64,000 nucleotides of DNA from Vibrio marisflavi CECT 7928 (GCF_921294215.1 NZ_CAKLDM010000002.1:620001-684000); one strand, 5' to 3'; counted from the stretch's first letter, positions 36,650 through 47,541 are shown. Translations and numbers: made by a program. Notes: a model not told the origin generated them from the letters alone.

Positions 36650-38209
36650 CTAACCAGCGAGAACGTCGGTAGCAACTTTATAACTTGGGTCTTCTTTTAC
36701 GTTGATTTCTACTAGGCTGCCAGCTTTGTGCAGTAGTGCTCGGCAATCTTGGCTCAGGTGCCTTAAGTGAAGAGTTTTACCTTGAGCGCTGTAGCGCTCT
36801 GCAATTGTCTCGATGGCATCAATCGCTGAGTGATCGGCAACCCTTGAATTCGCGAAGTCGACGATAACGTCTTCTGGGTCGTTGACCGCATCAAACAGCT
36901 CTAAGAAATTCGCCGATGAGCCAAAAAAGATCGGGCCGTTGATATGATATTCCTTTGAGCCTTCTTCGTTGATGCTACTTGAAGCATAGATATGTTTCGC
37001 GTGATCCCATGCAAACATTAACGCGGAAACAATGACACCAACCGCTACAGCCATGGCTAAATCGGTCATGACCGTAACCACAGTTACCAAAACAATCACG
37101 AAAAAGTCTTTCTTTGGTACTCGGCGTGCAAACTTAAATGTGGCCCATTCAAACGTACCAATTACGACCATAAACATAACGCCAACTAGAGCAGCTAGAG
37201 GAATCATTTCGATCAATGCAGAAGTGAATAGGATAAAGCAAAGTAGGGCAACGGCAGCAACAAAGCCAGAAAGTCGTCCACGACCACCAGAATTTACGTT
37301 GATCATTGACTGGCCAATCATCGCACAACCACCCATCGCTCCGAAGAAAGAACAAGTAACGTTAGCAAGGCCTTGCCCTATACATTCTTTGTTAGATTTA
37401 CCACGAGTATTTGTTATTTCATCTATTACTGTTAGCGTTAGCAATGATTCAATAAGACCAATAGCGGCTAGGATAATTGCATATGGAACGATCACTTTAA
37501 GTGTATCCAAAGTCATCGGGACAGAAGGAATAGAGAAGGTAGGTAAGTCTCCTGCCAGTGTCGCATTCGGGTTGTGCGTCATTGTTCTTAAGAAGTCAAC
37601 GACTGTACGAGTATCTAAACCGAAGAAGTGAACAATTAGAGTGACGATGATGATCGCTGCAAGTGAAGAAGGTACTGCTGTGGTTAGCTTTGGCAAAAAG
37701 AAAATAATCGCCATGGTTAGCGCAACCAAAGCTAGCATTATCATCATCTGATCATGCGGTAGCCACGTTAAAGCACCGGTTAAGTCAGCAGCTTTGAACT
37801 GACCTAATTGAGCTAGGAAAATAACGATAGCTAATCCGTTAACAAAACCGATCATCACTGGATAAGGCACCATTCGGATAAACTTACCTAGCTTAAATAC
37901 ACCTGCTGAAATCTGCAGAATACCCGCTAACAGTATTGTAACGAACAGGTATTGAATACCATGAGCTGCAACAAGGGACACCATAACCACAGCCATCGAG
38001 CCAGTCGCGCCTGAAATCATGCCTGGGCGTCCACCGAATAGTGAGGTAACAAGACCAACAATAAAGGCTGCATAGAGCCCGACCATTGGGTCAACCCCGG
38101 CAACAAAGGCAAATGCCACTGCTTCAGGCACCAATGCGAGTGCAACCGTCAATCCTGAGAGAACGTCATTCTTGAGCGATTGCTTAGAAAGTTGTGAAAA
38201 ATCAAACAT
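36650..38209 (-). CDS. SulP-family anion transporter with STAS domain
   Basis: Inner-membrane transporter of 519 residues. About 12 membrane helices (to about 405) carry SulP motifs [40 protein letters not shown] and [21 protein letters not shown]. The C-terminal STAS domain (about 420-515) includes [21 protein letters not shown]. Homologues transport sulfate, bicarbonate or dicarboxylates; in the BicA/DauA group the substrate is not sulfate, so it is not assigned here. Single gene, well separated on both sides. Confidence 0.9.
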   Translation of the reverse strand: MFDFSQLSKQSLKNDVLSGLTVALALVPEAVAFAFVAGVDPMVGLYAAFIVGLVTSLFGGRPGMISGATGSMAVVMVSLVAAHGIQYLFVTILLAGILQISAGVFKLGKFIRMVPYPVMIGFVNGLAIVIFLAQLGQFKAADLTGALTWLPHDQMMIMLALVALTMAIIFFLPKLTTAVPSSLAAIIIVTLIVHFFGLDTRTVVDFLRTMTHNPNATLAGDLPTFSIPSVPMTLDTLKVIVPYAIILAAIGLIESLLTLTVIDEITNTRGKSNKECIGQGLANVTCSFFGAMGGCAMIGQSMINVNSGGRGRLSGFVAAVALLCFILFTSALIEMIPLAALVGVMFMVVIGTFEWATFKFARRVPKKDFFVIVLVTVVTVMTDLAMAVAVGVIVSALMFAWDHAKHIYASSSINEEGSKEYHINGPIFFGSSANFLELFDAVNDPEDVIVDFANSRVADHSAIDAIETIAERYSAQGKTLHLRHLSQDCRALLHKAGSLVEINVKEDPSYKVATDVLAG

Positions 38210-38488
38210 GTTATGTGCCGTCTTATATCCTGTTAGGTATCTGTATAAGCTTCAGAAATATTGCTGAGCTAGCTTTATACGCTATCTAGCCAAGCTGCTT
38301 CTATCTCTGTAACTGTAAGTTCTGATTGTAATGTGAGTGATATTTAAACTATATCAGGCAAATTATAGGTGAATATGACAGAGTGTTGATGGCTTGATAT
38401 AGGAATTAAGTGGGCAAATCCTACCCAAAACTGTGACCGACTTCAATAATGACCTGATAGTTAAATTATTTAGTTTGTGAATAAATAG

Positions 38489-38515
38489 AAGAAGGTCACC
38501 TAAGGTGACCTTCTT
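38489..38515 (-). terminator. Terminator of rne
   Basis: A 12-bp stem AAGAAGGTCACC / GGTGACCTTCTT with a TAA loop starts 23 bases past the rne stop. The T tract on the minus strand is weak. The remaining bases up to the SulP start at 38209 hold no feature I can name. Confidence 0.75.
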
Positions 38516-38538
38516 AATTAGCTTATGAGCCTAGGGTG

Positions 38539-41478
38539 TTAAAAGCTTTGGGGCTTCGCCATTTCAGAGCCCGCTTGATTGCGAGCCACTTGGCTTCCTG
38601 CGCCTTTCGCTACGTACCTTTCTGTTCTAAACGGTGCCGCATTTACTTGAATTTCTTTCAATTCTTGCGGGCCAGGAGCTTTTGCCATCGGCGATGAAGC
38701 ATGTGATTGCAAAGCTTCAGGAACTAGAATTTGTGACTCTTCCAATTCGATCTTAGCTTCAGTGCTTTTTTCAACACGTGCGGGCTCGGGTTTAGATACT
38801 TTAGCTGGTGCCTCTGCGACGCTCACTACCGCATTGCTTGCAGTAGCAACAGTTGGTTGAGCTACTTCTTGAGGCGCAATAGGTGCTTTAACTGCTTCTA
38901 CCGTTGCTTCAGAGTTTGCTTGAGGCTTTTCATTCTTAACAACTTGCACTTCAGGGCGAGCAATCACGACTTTGCCCATTGCCATCTCAGGGCAAGCAAC
39001 ACCGCCTAGTTGAGGTTTGATAACCTCAATTGTCTCCTTCTGCACAACAGCTTCTTGCTTATTGTTTTTAGCTAAATCATAGCGAGGCATAACTTTACCC
39101 ATCGCCATCTCTGGAGAAGCAACACCACCTTTACGCAAACGGAATGGGTTAGGGCGTCTATCGCGTCCACGACGTCTACGCTGGCCATTTGCTCTTAAGT
39201 GACGAGGTGAACGACGGCTACGACGTTGTTTTGGCTCTTCCTTCTTCACTTCGACTTGGTTATTAGCTTGCTCAAGATTCACAGTTTCTACTGTCTCTTC
39301 AGCTTGTTTTGCTGTCTCGACCTTATTCGCTTGTGATGCGTTTTTCGAAGCTTGCTGGTCTTTAACACGAACTTGTTTATTTAGCTTACGTCTTTGGCGT
39401 TTCTCTTTAACCTTCGCAGCTTTTTCTTCAGGAGCTTTCTCTACCTGATTAGTGCGTGCATCAGCGGCTAGCTGTTGACCTTCTTCCGCTAGCTTGTTTT
39501 GCTTAACATCATCTCGTTTGTTACGGCGATTCTGCTGTTTACGATTTTGCTGTTTGTTTTCTTTATTTGCCGTATTGTCTTGTCCGTCACGCTTGTTACG
39601 ACGTTCTTTATCACGGTTAGTGTCTTGAGCAGTATTGCGTCTGCGCTGGTCGTTACGGTCGTTACGGTTGTTACGGCGCTTCTGGTTATTATTTCTGCTC
39701 TGCTTAGTTGACTCTTGTTGCTTAGGTGGCTCTTTTACAGCCTCCGGCTCTGATCCAAATAGAGCGCGACCTAGGGCTTTGAAGAATCGGCTAACTAGGC
39801 CTGGCTTGCTTTTCTCTTCTGCTTTCTGGGCTGTGCTTGCAGCAGGGCTTGGCTTTGGCGCTTTTTGAGCTGGGGACGCAAAACCTTTAAGAGCAGGCTC
39901 TTCGATTTTCTTCGCTTTAACTTCAGTCTCGGCAACTTCTTTACTTTCAGCTTCCTTCATAGCCTCTAGTTTCTTAGGAACTAGGTAAGAAAGCAGATCT
40001 TGCTCTTCGCCATCTCTTACACGGATCACTTCGAAGTGCGGAGTTTCCATGTCAGAGTTAGGAACGATAGTTATCTTAACTTGTTGGTTCTTCTCAATGT
40101 GGTTTACTGAGCGACGCTTTTCATTTAGAAGGTAAGAAGCGATTGGAACCGGAACGATTGCCAATACTTGTGAAGTATTGTCTTTAAGAGCTTCTTCTTC
40201 GATAAGGCGCAAAACTGATAGCGCTAGTGATTCATTGTCACGAACCACACCTGTACCACTACAACGAGGACAAATATGATGGCTTGCTTCTGCTAGTGAA
40301 GGGCTCAAACGCTGGCGGGACATTTCGAGCAGACCAAATCGAGAGATGCGGCCAATTTGAACGCGAGCTCTATCTAATCGAACAGAGTCACGCAAGCGGT
40401 TTTCTACTTCACGCTGGTGTCTTACCGGAGTCATATCGATGAAATCGATAACAACCAAACCACCCAAGTCACGCAGACGCAGTTGGCGAGCAATTTCTTC
40501 TGCCGCTTCTAAGTTGGTATTTAGAGCGGTTTCTTCGATATCTCCACCTTTCGTCGCGCGAGCCGAGTTAATATCGATAGACGTTAAGGCTTCTGTTGGG
40601 TCGATAACGATTGAACCACCAGAAGGAAGGCGAACTTCACGCTGGAATGCAGATTCAATTTGGCTTTCGATTTGATAGTGACTAAATAGAGGCACTTCAC
40701 CTTGATATTTCTTAACTCGGTTAACGAAATCAGGGCGAACTAGGCGGATATGCGCTAGTGCACGTTCGTAAATAGTGTTGCTATCGATAAGGATTTCACC
40801 AATATCACGACGCAAGTAGTCGCGAATTGCACGGACAATGACGTTACTTTCTTGGTGAATTAAGAATGGTGCAGGGTTAGATTCTGAAGCCTGTTTAATT
40901 GCACCCCAGTGATTGAGTAAAACGTTTAAATCCCACTCTAGTTCTTCTGCACTTTTACCAACACCAGCAGTACGGACAATCAGGCCCATGCCTTGAGGCA
41001 ACTCTAAAGAGCTTAACGCCGCTTTTAGCTGAGTTCTTTCTTCGCCCTCAATGCGACGAGAAATACCGCCAGCACGCGGGTTATTTGGCATTAGGACTAA
41101 GTAGCTGCCGGCAAGAGAGATAAAAGTAGTAAGAGCAGCGCCTTTGCTACCGCGCTCTTCTTTCTCAACTTGTACGATAACTTCTTGTCCTTCCTCTAAC
41201 ACTTCTTTAATGCTAGGGCGGCCTTGGTAAGTATATCCTTCAGGGAAGTATTCGCGGGCAACCTCTTTTAAAGGTAGGAATCCGTGTCTTTCAGCGCCGT
41301 AATCGACGAAAGCAGCTTCAAGGCTAGGTTCTATGCGGGTGATACGTCCTTTGTATATGTTTGCCTTCTTAGATTCGTGTCCAGGACTTTCAATATCTAG
41401 ATCAAATAGCTTTTGGCCATCGACCAAGGCAACACGCAACTCTTCTTTTTGAGTTGCGTTAATCAACATTCTTTTCAT
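38539..41478 (-). CDS. rne: Ribonuclease E
   Basis: Essential endoribonuclease and degradosome scaffold, 979 residues. The N-terminal half has the S1 domain ([20 protein letters not shown]), the DNase I-like catalytic site with Asp in [14 protein letters not shown] and VVIDFIDM, and the zinc link CPRCSGTG near residue 404. After about 520 it becomes a disordered scaffold: a basic Asn/Arg/Gln-rich RNA-binding stretch (about 600-770), then two copies of GGVA[S/C]PEMAMGKV (784-796 and 825-837), and a C-terminal [11 protein letters not shown] segment like the PNPase-binding end of E. coli RNase E. Its long leader probably allows autoregulation. Confidence 0.96.
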   Translation of the reverse strand: MKRMLINATQKEELRVALVDGQKLFDLDIESPGHESKKANIYKGRITRIEPSLEAAFVDYGAERHGFLPLKEVAREYFPEGYTYQGRPSIKEVLEEGQEVIVQVEKEERGSKGAALTTFISLAGSYLVLMPNNPRAGGISRRIEGEERTQLKAALSSLELPQGMGLIVRTAGVGKSAEELEWDLNVLLNHWGAIKQASESNPAPFLIHQESNVIVRAIRDYLRRDIGEILIDSNTIYERALAHIRLVRPDFVNRVKKYQGEVPLFSHYQIESQIESAFQREVRLPSGGSIVIDPTEALTSIDINSARATKGGDIEETALNTNLEAAEEIARQLRLRDLGGLVVIDFIDMTPVRHQREVENRLRDSVRLDRARVQIGRISRFGLLEMSRQRLSPSLAEASHHICPRCSGTGVVRDNESLALSVLRLIEEEALKDNTSQVLAIVPVPIASYLLNEKRRSVNHIEKNQQVKITIVPNSDMETPHFEVIRVRDGEEQDLLSYLVPKKLEAMKEAESKEVAETEVKAKKIEEPALKGFASPAQKAPKPSPAASTAQKAEEKSKPGLVSRFFKALGRALFGSEPEAVKEPPKQQESTKQSRNNNQKRRNNRNDRNDQRRRNTAQDTNRDKERRNKRDGQDNTANKENKQQNRKQQNRRNKRDDVKQNKLAEEGQQLAADARTNQVEKAPEEKAAKVKEKRQRRKLNKQVRVKDQQASKNASQANKVETAKQAEETVETVNLEQANNQVEVKKEEPKQRRSRRSPRHLRANGQRRRRGRDRRPNPFRLRKGGVASPEMAMGKVMPRYDLAKNNKQEAVVQKETIEVIKPQLGGVACPEMAMGKVVIARPEVQVVKNEKPQANSEATVEAVKAPIAPQEVAQPTVATASNAVVSVAEAPAKVSKPEPARVEKSTEAKIELEESQILVPEALQSHASSPMAKAPGPQELKEIQVNAAPFRTERYVAKGAGSQVARNQAGSEMAKPQSF

Positions 41479-42075
41479 TAAAATTCTCGTAAAATCTTTT
41501 CGTTGTCGTAATTATTATCTTGCCCACTTTTCATCTTGTACGGTGCCTGATCCCATGGCTATAGCAATGCAGCCTCACGGCTGGAAGGGGATGCTCTAAG
41601 GGCACTTCAGTCTCACAAACAAGTACGCCTGTGAGCCGCAAATAGTGCGGATAATACTCAACATATAAGATGGCGAGTAGAAGCCAGCAAGTTAGCTCAG
41701 TTTGAACATGTCTTACGCCATATGCTGCATATCAAGATCTGAGGAAGTCTACTCAACTAAGTTGCTTTAAAATGCTAGGTGGTGATTAAAAAATAACCTA
41801 AAACACTTATAACAGCAGTGAACTATAGCAGCGCAGAGTTCACACAGCAATCTGCTTTGTTATAAACAGCGTGAAAATCTCACATATAAAAAAAGCTAAA
41901 ATCGGTATCTATTTGGATTTTAAGCGCTAGATCATACTTTTTATGATTGGCGGTGATTTTGTGTCGAATGTTATCCACAGCACTCGTAAGTTGTAAAAGT
42001 GACGAAATTTCTTCTGTGTAGATAAAGCAGAAAGAAAAAGTGATACCAGTAAGCATCCAATGTTACAATCGCCGC
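41479..42075. promoter_or_regulatory. Long leader region of rne and divergent rluC promoter
   Basis: About 600 bases between the divergent rne and rluC genes, as in other gammaproteobacteria. E. coli RNase E cuts its own 5' leader to control its level, and this stretch is long enough and rich in short inverted repeats around 41560-41720. The exact hairpins were not determined. rluC's promoter lies at the right end. Confidence 0.5.
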
Positions 42076-43023
42076 ATGAGTGAGATAAAAACAAAAGTCC
42101 AGTTCATCGAAATAGATGAAGATATGGCTGGACAGCGTATTGATAACTTTCTGCGCAATCAACTAAAAGGCTTGCCCAAAAGCGTCGTATATAAAATTGT
42201 TCGTAAAGGGGAAGTGAGAGTTAATAAAAAAAGAATTAAGGTTGAGTATAAGCTATGTGCAGGAGACGTAGTACGAGTCCCGCCAGTGACTTTAGAGCAA
42301 TCCTCTGCTCAGCCTGAAGTGAGCACTAAACTTAATAAAGTAGCGGAACTTGAATCCAATATTCTTTATGAAGACGAGCATCTATTAGTACTGAATAAAC
42401 CTTCTGGTACGGCGGTACACGGTGGTAGTGGTCTTAAGTTCGGAGCAATTGAAGCATTGCGAGCATTACGTCCTCAAGCTCGCTTCTTAGAATTGGTTCA
42501 CCGGATTGATAGAGATACCTCAGGTATTTTATTGGTTGCAAAGAAGCGCTCGGCATTGCGCCACTTGCAAGCTCAGTTTCGCGAGAAAACCGTCAAGAAG
42601 TTCTACTTTGCATTGGTCATGGGGCGTTGGAAGAACAGCTGTAAAGTTGTCAAAGCGCCTTTGAAGAAGAACGAAGTAAACAGTATCGTCAGGGTTAATC
42701 CCGATGGTAAACCGTCTGAAACGCGATTTAAGATACTTGAAGCTTTTTCAGATGCAACGTTATTGCAAGCTAGCCCAATTACTGGCCGTACTCACCAAAT
42801 CCGGGTACATACACAGTATACAGGTCACCCAATTGCATGGGACGACCGATACGGTGATAGAAGGTTTGATGCTTATACAGGTAAGGTTGGCTTAGATAGA
42901 CTTTTCCTCCATGCCGCCAACATTAGATTCGTTCACCCCTCCAGTGAAGAGTGGATGGATATAAACGCGCCGATGGAGAAAAAGCTAGAAAGCGTTTTAC
43001 AGTCGTTAAGGAATATGGTGTAA
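42076..43023 (+). CDS. rluC: Ribosomal large subunit pseudouridine synthase C
   Basis: Cytoplasmic enzyme of 315 residues that makes pseudouridines in 23S rRNA (positions 955, 2504, 2580 in E. coli). An N-terminal S4 RNA-binding domain (RIDNFLRNQLKGLPKSVVYK) is followed by the RluA-type catalytic domain with the Asp nucleophile in LVHRIDRDTSGILLVAKK and the later motif ITGRTHQIRVH. The open frame starts at 42040, but the ATG at 42076 (MSEIKTK) gives the family start. It is divergent from rne, as in E. coli, and convergent with maf. Confidence 0.95.
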   Translation: MSEIKTKVQFIEIDEDMAGQRIDNFLRNQLKGLPKSVVYKIVRKGEVRVNKKRIKVEYKLCAGDVVRVPPVTLEQSSAQPEVSTKLNKVAELESNILYEDEHLLVLNKPSGTAVHGGSGLKFGAIEALRALRPQARFLELVHRIDRDTSGILLVAKKRSALRHLQAQFREKTVKKFYFALVMGRWKNSCKVVKAPLKKNEVNSIVRVNPDGKPSETRFKILEAFSDATLLQASPITGRTHQIRVHTQYTGHPIAWDDRYGDRRFDAYTGKVGLDRLFLHAANIRFVHPSSEEWMDINAPMEKKLESVLQSLRNMV

Positions 43024-43055
43024 AAACAGCGTAGGGCAGTGCTTAATTGCACTGC

Positions 43056-43637
43056 TTATAGTATTTCGATTCCTTGATTCTCTAGAAGTGTCACTAAATC
43101 AATTAAAGGTAAGCCGATCAAACTGTTCGGATCTTTGCTTTCTATTTTGCTAAATAGTGCAATGCCTAAGCCTTCGCACTTAAAACTGCCCGCGCAATAA
43201 AACGGTTGCTCTTTGTCGACATAATTTTCAATCATTTGATCAGTTAGCTGCCGGAAATGAACCACGACAGTGTCAATAGTTTCTTCAACTTGCTGAGTAA
43301 TCGTGTTGTAAACCGCTAATCCAGTATAAAATGTGATTTCTTTTCCACTTTGCTTTTTAAGTTGTTCAATCGCTTTTTCTCTTGTCAGTGGTTTACCTAC
43401 GATTTTACCCTCTATAACGCACACTTGATCGCTACCAATAACAAGGCTCGGTTGAGTTATATGACAGGATTTGGCTTTGCTTATTGATAAGCGACGAACT
43501 AGCTCGGTAGGGGATTCATTTTCTTTTGGGGTTTCATCACATTGCGGAGATGCAGTAGTGAAAGGAAGCGTGAGCTTTTCTAACAATTGCTGACGGTATG
43601 GAGAAGTGGATGCAAGTACTAGTGGTAATGTAGCCAT
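43056..43637 (-). CDS. Maf-like nucleoside triphosphate pyrophosphatase (YceF type)
   Basis: House-cleaning pyrophosphatase of 193 residues that hydrolyses non-canonical nucleotides; the E. coli YceF subgroup prefers m7GTP. Family motifs are LASTSPYRQQLLEKL at the start, SPQCDET, and VIGSDQVCVIEG with its conserved Asp. The position between rluC and yceD is the same as E. coli yceF, which supports the subgroup. Single gene, convergent with rluC. Confidence 0.92.
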   Translation of the reverse strand: MATLPLVLASTSPYRQQLLEKLTLPFTTASPQCDETPKENESPTELVRRLSISKAKSCHITQPSLVIGSDQVCVIEGKIVGKPLTREKAIEQLKKQSGKEITFYTGLAVYNTITQQVEETIDTVVVHFRQLTDQMIENYVDKEQPFYCAGSFKCEGLGIALFSKIESKDPNSLIGLPLIDLVTLLENQGIEIL

Positions 43638-43746
43638 AACTTATATTGTGCAGTTTAACGACAGGCAAGATAATAGTCGACAAAGCCAAGGTGACACAAT
43701 GCTTTCTGTTTAAACGAAAAAAACTTCAAGTTTTTTGCCTTTTCCT

Positions 43747-43775
43747 TTGACTATATTTGTCGATAAAGATAATAT
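43747..43775 (+). promoter_or_regulatory. Strong sigma-70-type promoter of the yceD-rpmF-fab operon
   Basis: TTGACT (43747-43752) and TAATAT (43770-43775) are spaced by exactly 17 bases, five of six matches each to the consensus hexamers. Transcription would start near 43782, only about three bases before the yceD ATG. Confidence 0.75.
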
Positions 43776-43784
43776 TCGCGCCCT

Positions 43785-44309
43785 ATGCAAAAGGTAAAAA
43801 TACCGCGAACGGTTGATCCTGCTAAAGCAGCTCAAAAAAGATTGGACTATGATGGTATCATCCAGGCTAGTCTTTTAAAGCGCTTAGAGGAATCGGTCGA
43901 AGGCGTGAAACGCGACGCGCAAGTGTCAATGTCATTTGGGTTGGATGAACAACGACTCGTAGTTATCTCTGGTAAAGCTAACGTCGAAGTCGAATTAGAA
44001 TGTCAACGCTGTAATGAAGTTTTCACACATGAGTGTGAAGTCTCCTTCACTTGTACTCCCTACTATGGTGAGAAAAGTGAAGAAGAAGCACCGGAAGAGT
44101 ACGATTTGGTAGATCCGAACGAGTACGGTGAGATCGACTTGATTAAGCTAGTTGAAGATGAGTTCATCTTGAATTTACCCCAAATTGCAATGCATGATGC
44201 AGCGGATTGTAGCGTTGATTCAGACAATATGGTGTTTGGTGAGATTCCAGAAGAAATTGTGGAAGAAAAGCCGAATCCATTCGATGTTTTAAAAAACTTA
44301 AAAAAGTAA
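43785..44309 (+). CDS. yceD: YceD (DUF177) family protein, 23S rRNA accumulation protein
   Basis: Protein of 174 residues needed for normal 23S rRNA levels in E. coli and plants. The start MQKVKIPRTVDPAKAAQKRL, the LECQRC motif, and the end EEKPNPFDVLKNLKK match the family closely. It is the first gene of the operon, followed by rpmF after 32 bases. The predicted promoter leaves almost no untranslated leader, and no ribosome site is visible upstream. Confidence 0.94.
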   Translation: MQKVKIPRTVDPAKAAQKRLDYDGIIQASLLKRLEESVEGVKRDAQVSMSFGLDEQRLVVISGKANVEVELECQRCNEVFTHECEVSFTCTPYYGEKSEEEAPEEYDLVDPNEYGEIDLIKLVEDEFILNLPQIAMHDAADCSVDSDNMVFGEIPEEIVEEKPNPFDVLKNLKK

Positions 44310-44341
44310 TTTTTTAAGCAATTAACTCAGGAGTAGGGTCC

Positions 44342-44512
44342 ATGGCCGTACAAAAAAACCGTAAGACACGTTCTAAGCGTGGTATGCGTCGTTCACACGA
44401 TGCCCTAACTACAGCAGCTTTGTCTGTAGACGCGACTTCAGGTGAGACTCACCTGCGCCACAACGTAACTGCTGAAGGTTACTACCGTGGCAAAAAGGTT
44501 ATCAACAAGTAA
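44342..44512 (+). CDS. rpmF: 50S ribosomal protein L32
   Basis: Ribosomal protein of 56 residues: [20 protein letters not shown] at the start and [10 protein letters not shown] at the end. No zinc-binding cysteines, as in E. coli L32. An AGGAG ribosome site precedes the ATG. It sits between yceD and plsX, coupling ribosome and fatty-acid synthesis genes as in other Gammaproteobacteria. Confidence 0.98.
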
Positions 44513-44521
44513 GGTTGACCT

Positions 44522-45568
44522 TTGCAAAATATAACCGTTGCAGTTGATGCAATGGGCGGGGATTTCGGTCCTCGCGTTACAGTGCCTGCCGTCGTGCAGG
44601 CACTGTCGCATTTCCCAGAGCTCAAAATTATACTTGTTGGCAAACAGGGCGACATATTCGAGCACTTGTCAGATTTCGGCTATAGTTCACTATCAAAACT
44701 GGCCGAAGAGTTGGGCGATCGAATAGAGATTGTTCACTGCGACCAGGTAATATCAAATTCTTTAAAGCCTTCTCAAGCACTCAGAAAAAGTGCAGGCAGC
44801 TCTATGAATACCGCTATTGAGTGGGTTGCTAGTGAGAAAGCGGATGCCGTAGTCAGCTCGGGAAATACCGGTGCGCTCATGGCTCTATCACGCCGTCATT
44901 TGAATCTTTTGCCAGGTATCGAGCGACCAGCTTTGGTCTCTGCATTGCCGACCAAAACTGGAAATTTCACTTGGATGTTAGATCTCGGTGCAAATGTTGT
45001 CAGTAGTGAAGAGGCGTTGTTTCAGTTCTCGGTAATGGGAAGTGCCTTGGCAGAACAGCATTTAGAGCGTCAGCCAAGAGTCGCTCTACTTAATATCGGA
45101 GTTGAAGATATTAAGGGCGTCGAAAGGGTAAAGCGCTGCGCAGAACTTCTCTCTCAAACACAATCTGTGAATTATATCGGCTATATTGAAGCGAACAAAC
45201 TGTTCGATGATATTGCAGATGTGATAGTGTGTGACGGTTTTACAGGTAACAGCTGCCTAAAAGCCAGTGAAGGAACCGCTCAGTTTTTTATTGAAAAGTT
45301 AACCTCTTCAATAATGTCACCTTCAATAAAAGGCTGGATTGGACGAAAACTATTCTCTGGGCTTTTGAAAGAGCTGAAACTACTGAACCCCGACCAGTAT
45401 AATGGCGCAAGTTTGCTAGGATTGCGCGGAATTGTCATAAAAAGCCATGGAAGTGCTGACGTAACTGCGGTAGTCAACGCAATAGGTGAGGCAGTACACG
45501 AGGTCAAACGGCGAGTGCCAAGCCGTATACGAGATCGTTTGGAAGCAGTTTTACTCGAGAGGCATTAA
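44522..45568 (+). CDS. plsX: Phosphate acyltransferase PlsX
   Basis: Peripheral membrane enzyme of 348 residues that converts acyl-ACP to acyl phosphate for phospholipid synthesis. The start VAVDAMGGDFGPRVTVPA, then SSGNTGALMALSRR and DGFTGNSCLKASEG, are family hallmarks. The start codon is TTG at 44522, nine bases past rpmF, with AAGG ahead; the family start (MQNxTVA) supports it. Part of the rpmF-fab operon. Confidence 0.96.
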   Translation: MQNITVAVDAMGGDFGPRVTVPAVVQALSHFPELKIILVGKQGDIFEHLSDFGYSSLSKLAEELGDRIEIVHCDQVISNSLKPSQALRKSAGSSMNTAIEWVASEKADAVVSSGNTGALMALSRRHLNLLPGIERPALVSALPTKTGNFTWMLDLGANVVSSEEALFQFSVMGSALAEQHLERQPRVALLNIGVEDIKGVERVKRCAELLSQTQSVNYIGYIEANKLFDDIADVIVCDGFTGNSCLKASEGTAQFFIEKLTSSIMSPSIKGWIGRKLFSGLLKELKLLNPDQYNGASLLGLRGIVIKSHGSADVTAVVNAIGEAVHEVKRRVPSRIRDRLEAVLLERH

Positions 45569-45577
45569 TAAGTCTTC

Positions 45578-46528
45578 ATGTATAGCAAAATATTAGGTAC
45601 TGGCAGCTACTTGCCATCTCAGGTGCGTTCTAACGCAGATCTAGAGAAAATGGTAGATACAAGTGATGAGTGGATCGTAGCACGCACAGGCATTAAAGAG
45701 CGCCGAATCTCTGCAGATGGTGAAACCGTCGCAGATATGGCATCTCATGCAGCACAGAATGCAATCGATATGGCGGGTATTGATAAAGATGATATCGACC
45801 TGATTATCGTTGCGACAACCAGTGGCAGTCACGCTTTTCCGTCTTCAGCTTGCCAAGTCCAAGCGAAACTTGGAATTAAAGCTTGTCCAGCGTTTGATCT
45901 AGCGGCAGCTTGTTCTGGGTTTGTTTATGGCCTATCTGTGGCTGATCAGCATATCAAGACTGGCATGTGCAAAAATGTGCTTGTTATTGGTGCTGACACA
46001 TTATCAAAAACTTGTGATCCTACAGACAGATCTACAATCATTCTGTTCGGTGACGGCGCAGGTGCTGTGGTTGTAAGCGCAAGCGAAGAGCCAGGAATAC
46101 TTTCAAGCCATGTATATTCAGATGGCCGCTATGGTGAGTTGCTGTGCTTGGAAATGCCAGAACGAGGTGGCAATCCAGATAAATGGTTGCACATGACGGG
46201 TAATGAAGTATTCAAAGTCGCGGTCACTCAGCTTTCTAAACTAGTGAAAGACACCCTAGCTGCGAATGGGATGGATAAATCCGAATTGGATTGGTTGGTT
46301 CCGCATCAGGCGAACCTGCGCATTATATCTGCGACAGCGAAAAAGCTATCTATGCCAATGGATCAGGTTGTAGTGACGTTAGACCGTCATGGCAATACTT
46401 CAGCTGCTACAATTCCAACGGCGCTCGATGAAGCTGTACGTGATGGCCGCATCAAACGTGGTCAAACACTTCTGCTTGAAGCGTTTGGTGGTGGCTTTAC
46501 TTGGGGCTCGGCTTTAGTCAAGTTCTAA
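45578..46528 (+). CDS. fabH: 3-oxoacyl-ACP synthase III (KAS III)
   Basis: Enzyme of 316 residues that condenses acetyl-CoA with malonyl-ACP to start fatty-acid synthesis. The catalytic triad is visible: Cys in [14 protein letters not shown] (about 112), His in [11 protein letters not shown] (about 244) and Asn in [11 protein letters not shown] (about 274). It follows plsX by nine bases. A hairpin separates it from fabD. Confidence 0.97.
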   Translation: MYSKILGTGSYLPSQVRSNADLEKMVDTSDEWIVARTGIKERRISADGETVADMASHAAQNAIDMAGIDKDDIDLIIVATTSGSHAFPSSACQVQAKLGIKACPAFDLAAACSGFVYGLSVADQHIKTGMCKNVLVIGADTLSKTCDPTDRSTIILFGDGAGAVVVSASEEPGILSSHVYSDGRYGELLCLEMPERGGNPDKWLHMTGNEVFKVAVTQLSKLVKDTLAANGMDKSELDWLVPHQANLRIISATAKKLSMPMDQVVVTLDRHGNTSAATIPTALDEAVRDGRIKRGQTLLLEAFGGGFTWGSALVKF

Positions 46529-46548
46529 CCTAGATAATGTAATCAATT

Positions 46549-46592
46549 AAGGTGTGCAACTGGTCTTTAGACTAATTCGCACCTTTTATTAA
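46549..46592 (+). terminator. Hairpin between fabH and fabD (attenuator or weak terminator)
   Basis: AAGGTGTG pairs with CGCACCTT (one G-U), enclosing an inner GTC-TTTA-GAC stem, followed by a T-rich tract. It could reduce read-through from the upstream operon into fabD. Confidence 0.5.
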
Positions 46593-46614
46593 TTTTTGCT
46601 TAAGGAAATCTAAA

Positions 46615-47541
46615 ATGAGCAAGTTTTCTATCGTATTTCCAGGCCAAGGCTCACAAGTCGTGGGTATGCTGTCAGAGCTTGGAGAGCAATATGACGTTGT
46701 TAAACAAACTTTTTCAGAAGCGTCGGAAGCGCTAGGTTATGACCTTTGGGCTCTAGTTCAAAACGGCCCTGCAGAAGACCTAAACCAAACTTTCCGTACT
46801 CAACCAGCTCTACTTGCTTCTTCCGTCGCTATTTGGCGTGTATGGCAAGAGCAAGGCCTTGAACAACCAGCAAATCTAGCTGGCCACAGCTTAGGTGAGT
46901 ACTCAGCATTAGTTTGTGCTGGCGTTATCGATTTCAAACAAGCAATTAAATTGGTTGAACTACGTGGTCAATTGATGCAAGAAGCTGTACCAGCTGGTGT
47001 TGGTGCAATGTACGCAATCATTGGTTTGGATGATGACAGTATTGCTAAAGCTTGTGAAGAAGCTGCGCAGGGTGAAGTGGTATCCCCAGTTAACTTCAAC
47101 TCACCGGGCCAAGTTGTTATTGCTGGTAACAAAGCTGCCGTTGAGCGAGCGGGTGTACTTTGTAAAGAAGCGGGTGCTAAACGTGCACTGCCATTGCCAG
47201 TATCTGTGCCTTCTCACTGCGCTCTAATGAAGCCAGCTGCAGATAAACTTGCAGTAGCGCTTGAAGACATCGAGTTCAACACTCCTCAATTACCAGTCAT
47301 CAACAATGTTGATGTCGTAGCAGAAACTGACCCAGCAAAAATCAAAGACGCATTGGTTCGTCAGCTTTATAGCCCAGTTCGTTGGACTGAAGGCGTGCAA
47401 CTTATGAGCGAGCAAGGTGTCGAAAAACTGTTTGAGCTTGGTCCAGGTAAAGTATTAACTGGTTTGACTAAGCGCATTGTCAAAACACTTAGCGCAGCAG
47501 CCGTTAACGATGTTGCTACGCTAGACGCAGCAAAAGCGTAA
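46615..47541 (+). CDS. fabD: Malonyl-CoA-ACP transacylase
   Basis: Enzyme of 308 residues that loads malonate on acyl carrier protein. The start FSIVFPGQGSQVVGML, the nucleophile serine in LAGHSLGEYSALVCAG (about 92) and the catalytic His in VSVPSHCALMKPA (about 200) are all present. It lies 15 bases before fabG and likely shares its transcript. AAGGAAA precedes the ATG. Confidence 0.97.
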   Translation: MSKFSIVFPGQGSQVVGMLSELGEQYDVVKQTFSEASEALGYDLWALVQNGPAEDLNQTFRTQPALLASSVAIWRVWQEQGLEQPANLAGHSLGEYSALVCAGVIDFKQAIKLVELRGQLMQEAVPAGVGAMYAIIGLDDDSIAKACEEAAQGEVVSPVNFNSPGQVVIAGNKAAVERAGVLCKEAGAKRALPLPVSVPSHCALMKPAADKLAVALEDIEFNTPQLPVINNVDVVAETDPAKIKDALVRQLYSPVRWTEGVQLMSEQGVEKLFELGPGKVLTGLTKRIVKTLSAAAVNDVATLDAAKA

